This document shows, in pieces, positions 60,917 through 64,000 of a stretch of 64,000 nt of DNA. A program made the translations under genes and the position numbers. Under the pieces are notes generated by a model. That model did not search any database. It was not told where the DNA came from and was given only the letters and a program-made list of their open reading frames with translations. The DNA is from Pseudalkalibacillus salsuginis (lineage in GTDB: Bacteria; Bacillota; Bacilli; Bacillales; Fictibacillaceae). Where the stretch lies: contig NZ_JAKJHW010000005.1 of NCBI RefSeq assembly GCF_021646685.1, positions 62,001 through 126,000 of the forward strand. The letters run 5' to 3'. Positions within the stretch are counted from its first letter, which is position 1, and each line of letters opens with the position of its first letter.

Positions 60917-62083
60917 ATGCAATCATCACATTTTTGGTTGACGATAAACAATATCACAGCTGTATTCGATCAACACGCGATACCTTATCAATTTATAGAG
61001 GACACTTCCCTTTACTTACAAGGGGTCGGAATGGAGCCGAATGAAGTAACGGTAGAAGTGCAGTGGGACCTGATTAAATCGGTTCATGACCTTTTCATGG
61101 CATATAGCCCAACCCCTATTAAAACGACGAAAGACAAAGGAAGCTTCCATTTTAAAATGGAGGGTACCTCGGTTCAGGTGCAATGTATGTATAACAAAGC
61201 AATACGAACTGACCCTTTTCGAATTCAACTGCAAAGGGAAGGCTTATATTTCTGGTGTCAGTCTTTTTATGCAAACAGGAGAGACTCTGGTTATAAAGAG
61301 GTGATCGACCAACATCTTCATGATTTACAAATGCAGATGACTGAGCAGAATCAAACAGCCTGGAATCAAAACAATTATCAAGCATTAATCAATCGGTACG
61401 GTGCACCAGAAGAAGTTGCCGCGAAAATCAAACACCATCCTAAGGGACGATTGGGATCTTTTTATCGATATATGGAGCCTGTTGAAGGGAAAAGGATTGC
61501 ACACTTGATGGGATCGAATGGGATCAAAGGAATTGCTTTGTCTTTATTAGGTGCCGATGTGACGGTGGTTGATTTTTCTCAAGAGAATGCCGCTTTCGCA
61601 GCAGAAGTTGCCGGGGCAGCTGGAGTAAACATCCAGTATGAGGTATCAGATGTTCTTTCTTTCAAGGGCGATGGATCGTATGATATTATCCTGATGGAGC
61701 TGGGTGTCCTCCATTATTTCGTCAACCTGGGACCGCTCTTTCAGGTGATCCAGCGTTTATTGAAGCCGGGAGGGCAACTGGTACTGCATGAGTTTCACCC
61801 GATTTCGACTAAATTGATCACATCGAAAGGGAAAAAGCATAAGGTGAGCGGAAATTATTTTGATCCGACCATTGAAAATAGACAGGTTGCCTTCTCTAAG
61901 TATTCATCAGACAGTGAAGAAAAAACAGAAGTGTTACAAAGGAAATGGACATTGGGGGAACTCATAACCGCCGTGGCCGATACAGGACTGGTAGTCAAAG
62001 TACTCGAGGAAGAGCCGAACCAAAAAGTCCACGATATCGGAATACCTAAACTATTCACCCTTGTTGCGCAAAAGCCGTCCTGA
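60917..62083 (+). CDS. Two-domain protein: nucleotidyltransferase-like plus SAM methyltransferase
   Basis: 388 residues from ATG 60917, GGAGG 6 bases upstream. Residues 1-130 (FWLTINNITAVFDQHAIPYQ, LYLQGV, VTVEVQWDLIKSVHDLF, VQVQCMYNKAIRTDPFRIQL) look like a nucleotidyltransferase-like (aminoglycoside/AbiEii-type) fold but without a clear GS-x-D-x-D. A linker is followed by a class I methyltransferase (about 190-388) with IAHLMGSNGIKGIALSLLG, VTVVDFSQENAAFA, DIILMELGVLHYF and LKPGGQLVLHEFHPIS. Substrate unknown. Strong terminator behind. Confidence 0.8.
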   Translation: MQSSHFWLTINNITAVFDQHAIPYQFIEDTSLYLQGVGMEPNEVTVEVQWDLIKSVHDLFMAYSPTPIKTTKDKGSFHFKMEGTSVQVQCMYNKAIRTDPFRIQLQREGLYFWCQSFYANRRDSGYKEVIDQHLHDLQMQMTEQNQTAWNQNNYQALINRYGAPEEVAAKIKHHPKGRLGSFYRYMEPVEGKRIAHLMGSNGIKGIALSLLGADVTVVDFSQENAAFAAEVAGAAGVNIQYEVSDVLSFKGDGSYDIILMELGVLHYFVNLGPLFQVIQRLLKPGGQLVLHEFHPISTKLITSKGKKHKVSGNYFDPTIENRQVAFSKYSSDSEEKTEVLQRKWTLGELITAVADTGLVVKVLEEEPNQKVHDIGIPKLFTLVAQKPS

Positions 62084-62126
62084 GTATGTGGAGAGATGCC
62101 TTTTTTCTCCACATACTCAGGTTTTT
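62080..62126 (+). terminator. Strong terminator
   Basis: CTGAGTATGTGGAGA pairs perfectly with TCTCCACATACTCAG, then GTTTTTC; it overlaps the stop codon of the methyltransferase gene. Confidence 0.9.
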
Positions 62127-62252
62127 CTTATGATTTACGAAATTATCTCAACAACTTTACATTGATCCTAACAACTCAAAAAACAAGGAGAAATGATGAA
62201 TAAATATTCATGAATTAGCAAGTGCATATTCATTTTAACCATTCCGAAATTC

Positions 62253-62274
62253 TTTTCATGATTTTACATGAAAA
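62253..62274. promoter_or_regulatory. Inverted repeat upstream of msrAB
   Basis: TTTTCATG-ATTTTA-CATGAAAA, a perfect 8-bp inverted repeat with a 6-base spacer, 135 bases before the msrAB ATG. Candidate operator. Confidence 0.35.
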
Positions 62275-62301
62275 TAGACGAATGGAGTTACCTTAGTTTT
62301 A

Positions 62302-62313
62302 TAAAACGTTTTA
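62302..62313. promoter_or_regulatory. 12-bp palindrome upstream of msrAB
   Basis: TAAAACGTTTTA, perfectly symmetrical, 28 bases downstream of the CATG repeat. Could be an operator or chance in AT-rich DNA. Confidence 0.25.
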
Positions 62314-62408
62314 CTTGCTAATCTTATGCAAATCACTATGATTAGACATAAGAATTTTTTTAGGAAAATAATTCAGAAGGTACAGCCTATATAGCTGGGG
62401 GTGTTAAC

Positions 62409-63368
62409 ATGACTGATAAAAATTTACAACTTGCGACATTTGCAGGCGGTTGTTTCTGGTGTATGGTCAAACCGTTTGATGAAATGCCAGGCATCGAAAA
62501 AGTCGTATCGGGTTATACAGGCGGGGATACGGAGAATCCAACGTATCAGGAAGTGGTCACGAATACGACAGGGCATCGAGAAGCTGTCCAAATCACCTTT
62601 GATCCAGAAATTTTTCCGTATGAAAAACTCCTTACCCTTTATTGGCAGCAAATCGATCCGACAGATCCCGGCGGACAATTCCATGATCGCGGGGAGTCCT
62701 ATAAAACGGCTATCTATTACCATAATGAGGAGCAAAAAGAGATGGCTGAAGCATCCAAGAAGATTTTGGAGGAAAGCGGTCGGTTTTCTAAGCCGATTGT
62801 GACGGACATCTTACCTGCAAAGACATTCTATCCTGCAGAAAGCTATCACCAGAAGTATTATGAGAAGAACCCGGACCACTATAATCGCTATTATAAAGGT
62901 TCAGGCCGCAAAGGTTTCATAGAGGAAAACTGGGTGATGGAAAAGGACGAGAAAGCACTTCGTCAAGCGTTGAATGACATGCAGTACAACGTAACACAGG
63001 AGAATGGTACAGAGCCACCCTTCCAAAATGAATTTTGGAACAATGAACGGGATGGAATCTATGTTGACATCGTTTCCGGAGAACCTTTATTCAGTTCGAA
63101 GGATCAGTATGATGCGGGTTGCGGATGGCCTAGTTTTACAAAACCCCTTCATTCCACAAGGATCAAGGAAAAGAAAGATCTCAGCCATTATATGGTCCGG
63201 ACAGAAGTGAGAAGCAAGTTCGGTGATTCCCATTTAGGCCATGTCTTTAACGATGGACCTGGCGAAAACGTGCTAAGGTATTGTATCAATTCAGCCGCAC
63301 TACGATTCATCCCTAAAGAAAACCTTGAGGAAGAAGGATACGGCGAATACAAACAATTATTCGATTGA
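62409..63368 (+). CDS. msrAB: Bifunctional peptide methionine sulfoxide reductase MsrAB
   Basis: 319 residues. MsrA (about 1-165) has the catalytic cysteine in AGGCFWC (about 13-19) and [14 protein letters not shown]. MsrB (about 175-319) has DAGCGWPSF (about 234-242) and the catalytic cysteine in [12 protein letters not shown] (about 293-304). MsrA reduces S and MsrB reduces R sulfoxides of methionine, using thioredoxin. MsrB's GCGWPSF and later residues lack the zinc-binding CxxC pairs, as in many Firmicutes. GGGGGTG precedes the ATG. Confidence 0.96.
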   Translation: MTDKNLQLATFAGGCFWCMVKPFDEMPGIEKVVSGYTGGDTENPTYQEVVTNTTGHREAVQITFDPEIFPYEKLLTLYWQQIDPTDPGGQFHDRGESYKTAIYYHNEEQKEMAEASKKILEESGRFSKPIVTDILPAKTFYPAESYHQKYYEKNPDHYNRYYKGSGRKGFIEENWVMEKDEKALRQALNDMQYNVTQENGTEPPFQNEFWNNERDGIYVDIVSGEPLFSSKDQYDAGCGWPSFTKPLHSTRIKEKKDLSHYMVRTEVRSKFGDSHLGHVFNDGPGENVLRYCINSAALRFIPKENLEEEGYGEYKQLFD

Positions 63369-63375
63369 ATACAAG

Positions 63376-63406
63376 AAGGAGGTTGACCGAGTCAGCCTCC
63401 TTTTTC
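63376..63406 (+). terminator. Terminator of msrAB
   Basis: AGGAGGTTGAC pairs with GTCAGCCTCCT, then TTTTT, nine bases after the stop. Confidence 0.85.
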
Positions 63407-63411
63407 ATAAT

Positions 63412-63537
63412 ACGTTAAGAAAGTATAACTTTTCAGCGATGTAACTAAATGACGTAGCAGAAAAGTTTACGAACGAAGAATAAGTGCAGCTAAGGCTCAG
63501 CCTTCACCAGGGCTTGGCTGACCCAAGTTTTCTTTAT
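63412..63537 (+). repeat. Repeat family B, copy 2
   Basis: Matches 54559-54682: ACGTTAAGAAAGTATAACTT, GCAGAAAAGTTTACGAA, AATAAGTGCAGCTAAGG, GGCTTGGC, AAGTTTTCTTTATA. Lies in the gap between convergent msrAB and hmp. Confidence 0.85.
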
Positions 63538-63566
63538 ATGCTCTATAGTAAATTCTGCGTGATTTT

Positions 63567-64000
63567 CTAAGTTTTCAGCTCTGAACAGGGATGGTTTTCT
63601 GCGTCAAGATCGATTGCAGGTCCGAAGAATTCATAATGGATCTGTTCTTCAGGTACATTCAACTGTTTCAAGCTATGGATGACCATTCTCATGAAGCCTT
63701 CAGGTCCGCAAACGTAATAATCTGCGTCGCCGGGTATGATTGATTTTAACCAAGGGAAGTCAATATACCCTTCTTTATCAAAACAGCGATTTCGACGATC
63801 CTTCTCAGTCGGTTTTTCAAAACAAAAATAGGCTTTCAATTGCTCATGGACTTCGGATAATTCCATGATCCGGTCCCCCATCGCCCGATAGTCTCCGTTA
63901 ATCGAAGCCTGGATGTAATGGACGTTGCGTTCAGGAGTTTGGATCACCGTTGTTTCCAGCATACTTACTAGAGGAGTAAGGCCAACACCCGCACCGATCA
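63567..64000 (-). CDS. hmp: Flavohemoglobin, C-terminal part (runs off the window)
   Basis: About 144 residues of the reductase domain are visible; the gene continues beyond base 64000. IGAGVGLTPLVSMLETTVIQ is split by the edge (IGAGVGLTPLVS just before MLETTV), and DYYVCGPEGFMRMVIHSLKQL plus IHYEFFGPA are the NAD-binding end of Hmp. Hmp oxidises nitric oxide to nitrate using NAD(P)H, FAD and heme. The in-frame ATG at 63962 is internal, not the start. The N-terminal globin part is outside the window. Confidence 0.9.
   Translation of the reverse strand, partial: IGAGVGLTPLVSMLETTVIQTPERNVHYIQASINGDYRAMGDRIMELSEVHEQLKAYFCFEKPTEKDRRNRCFDKEGYIDFPWLKSIIPGDADYYVCGPEGFMRMVIHSLKQLNVPEEQIHYEFFGPAIDLDAENHPCSELKT

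Noticed and set aside
1-64000. CRISPR arrays, tRNA/rRNA genes, prophage or insertion-sequence transposases
   Set aside because: No regularly spaced direct repeats with unique spacers, no cloverleaf with CCA-type ends, and no transposase or phage structural motif were seen on either strand.

Overview
The window is AT-rich DNA from a low-GC Gram-positive bacterium of the Bacillaceae. Evidence: strong AGGAGG-type ribosome binding sites with frequent TTG/GTG starts, YhfH-, YhfW-, AprX- and KinB-like proteins, and a gas vesicle cluster in the gene order known from Bacillus (Priestia) megaterium. An EhuBCDA-type ectoine/hydroxyectoine importer, a BCCT betaine transporter and a CPA1 cation/proton antiporter suggest a salt-tolerant, probably marine or saline organism. 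I cannot name the species. No rRNA, tRNA, prophage, transposase or CRISPR array was seen.

Layout. 1-5.1 kb: transaldolase, then a four-gene iron-siderophore-type ABC importer. 5.1-9 kb: a MarR-controlled operon (with a perfect 21-bp palindromic operator), then a decay zone holding a broken Crp/Fnr regulator and a broken DUF4386 membrane protein, then a DUF421 protein. 9-17.6 kb: CLC anion channel, LysM/TolB-like surface protein, Nudix hydrolase, M20 dipeptidase, flavin monooxygenase, GyrI-like protein. 17.8-19.4 kb: YhfH-like zinc ribbon and isocitrate lyase. 19.4-21.9 kb: a plasmid-style actin partition cassette (ParM-like ATPase, small partner, upstream array of TGTACA-like repeats). 22.3-27.1 kb: frameshifted LysM-chitin deacetylase, alpha carbonic anhydrase lipoprotein, double-GNAT protein, NarK transporter. 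27.7-30.9 kb: ehuBCDA. 31.5-38.55 kb: the complete gvpA-P-Q-B-R-N-F-G-L-S-K-J-T-U operon, with a SigB-like promoter in front and an 18-bp perfect-stem terminator behind. 38.6-44 kb: FkbM methyltransferase, ABC-exporter remnant, glycerate kinase, RlmI-like methyltransferase, HemF. 44-49.4 kb: DUF418 protein, an ABC-F protein preceded by a putative transcription attenuator, KinB-like kinase. 49.6-64 kb: BCCT transporter, Rieske oxidoreductase, fatty-acid desaturase, antiporter, tandem P-loop protein, AprX protease, a two-domain methyltransferase, MsrAB and the 3' part of flavohemoglobin.

The most interesting non-genic structure is the leader at 45402-45649 before the ABC-F gene. It has a promoter, a 10-codon upstream ORF that overlaps the first of several hairpins, a canonical intrinsic terminator, and an 11-of-12 complementary antiterminator. 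This is the architecture of drug-responsive attenuators, although the leader's sequence is one I do not recognise. The right-hand two thirds of the window also carries about nine copies of a ~190-bp intergenic repeat, all in the same orientation, plus two copies of a second ~125-bp family and fragments of a third. Most lie between convergent genes or just after stop codons.

Genes that work together: the importer genes at 1287-5087; ehuB-C-D-A; the 14 gvp genes; the ParM-like/partner/iteron set; and possibly the Rieske oxidoreductase with the BCCT transporter.
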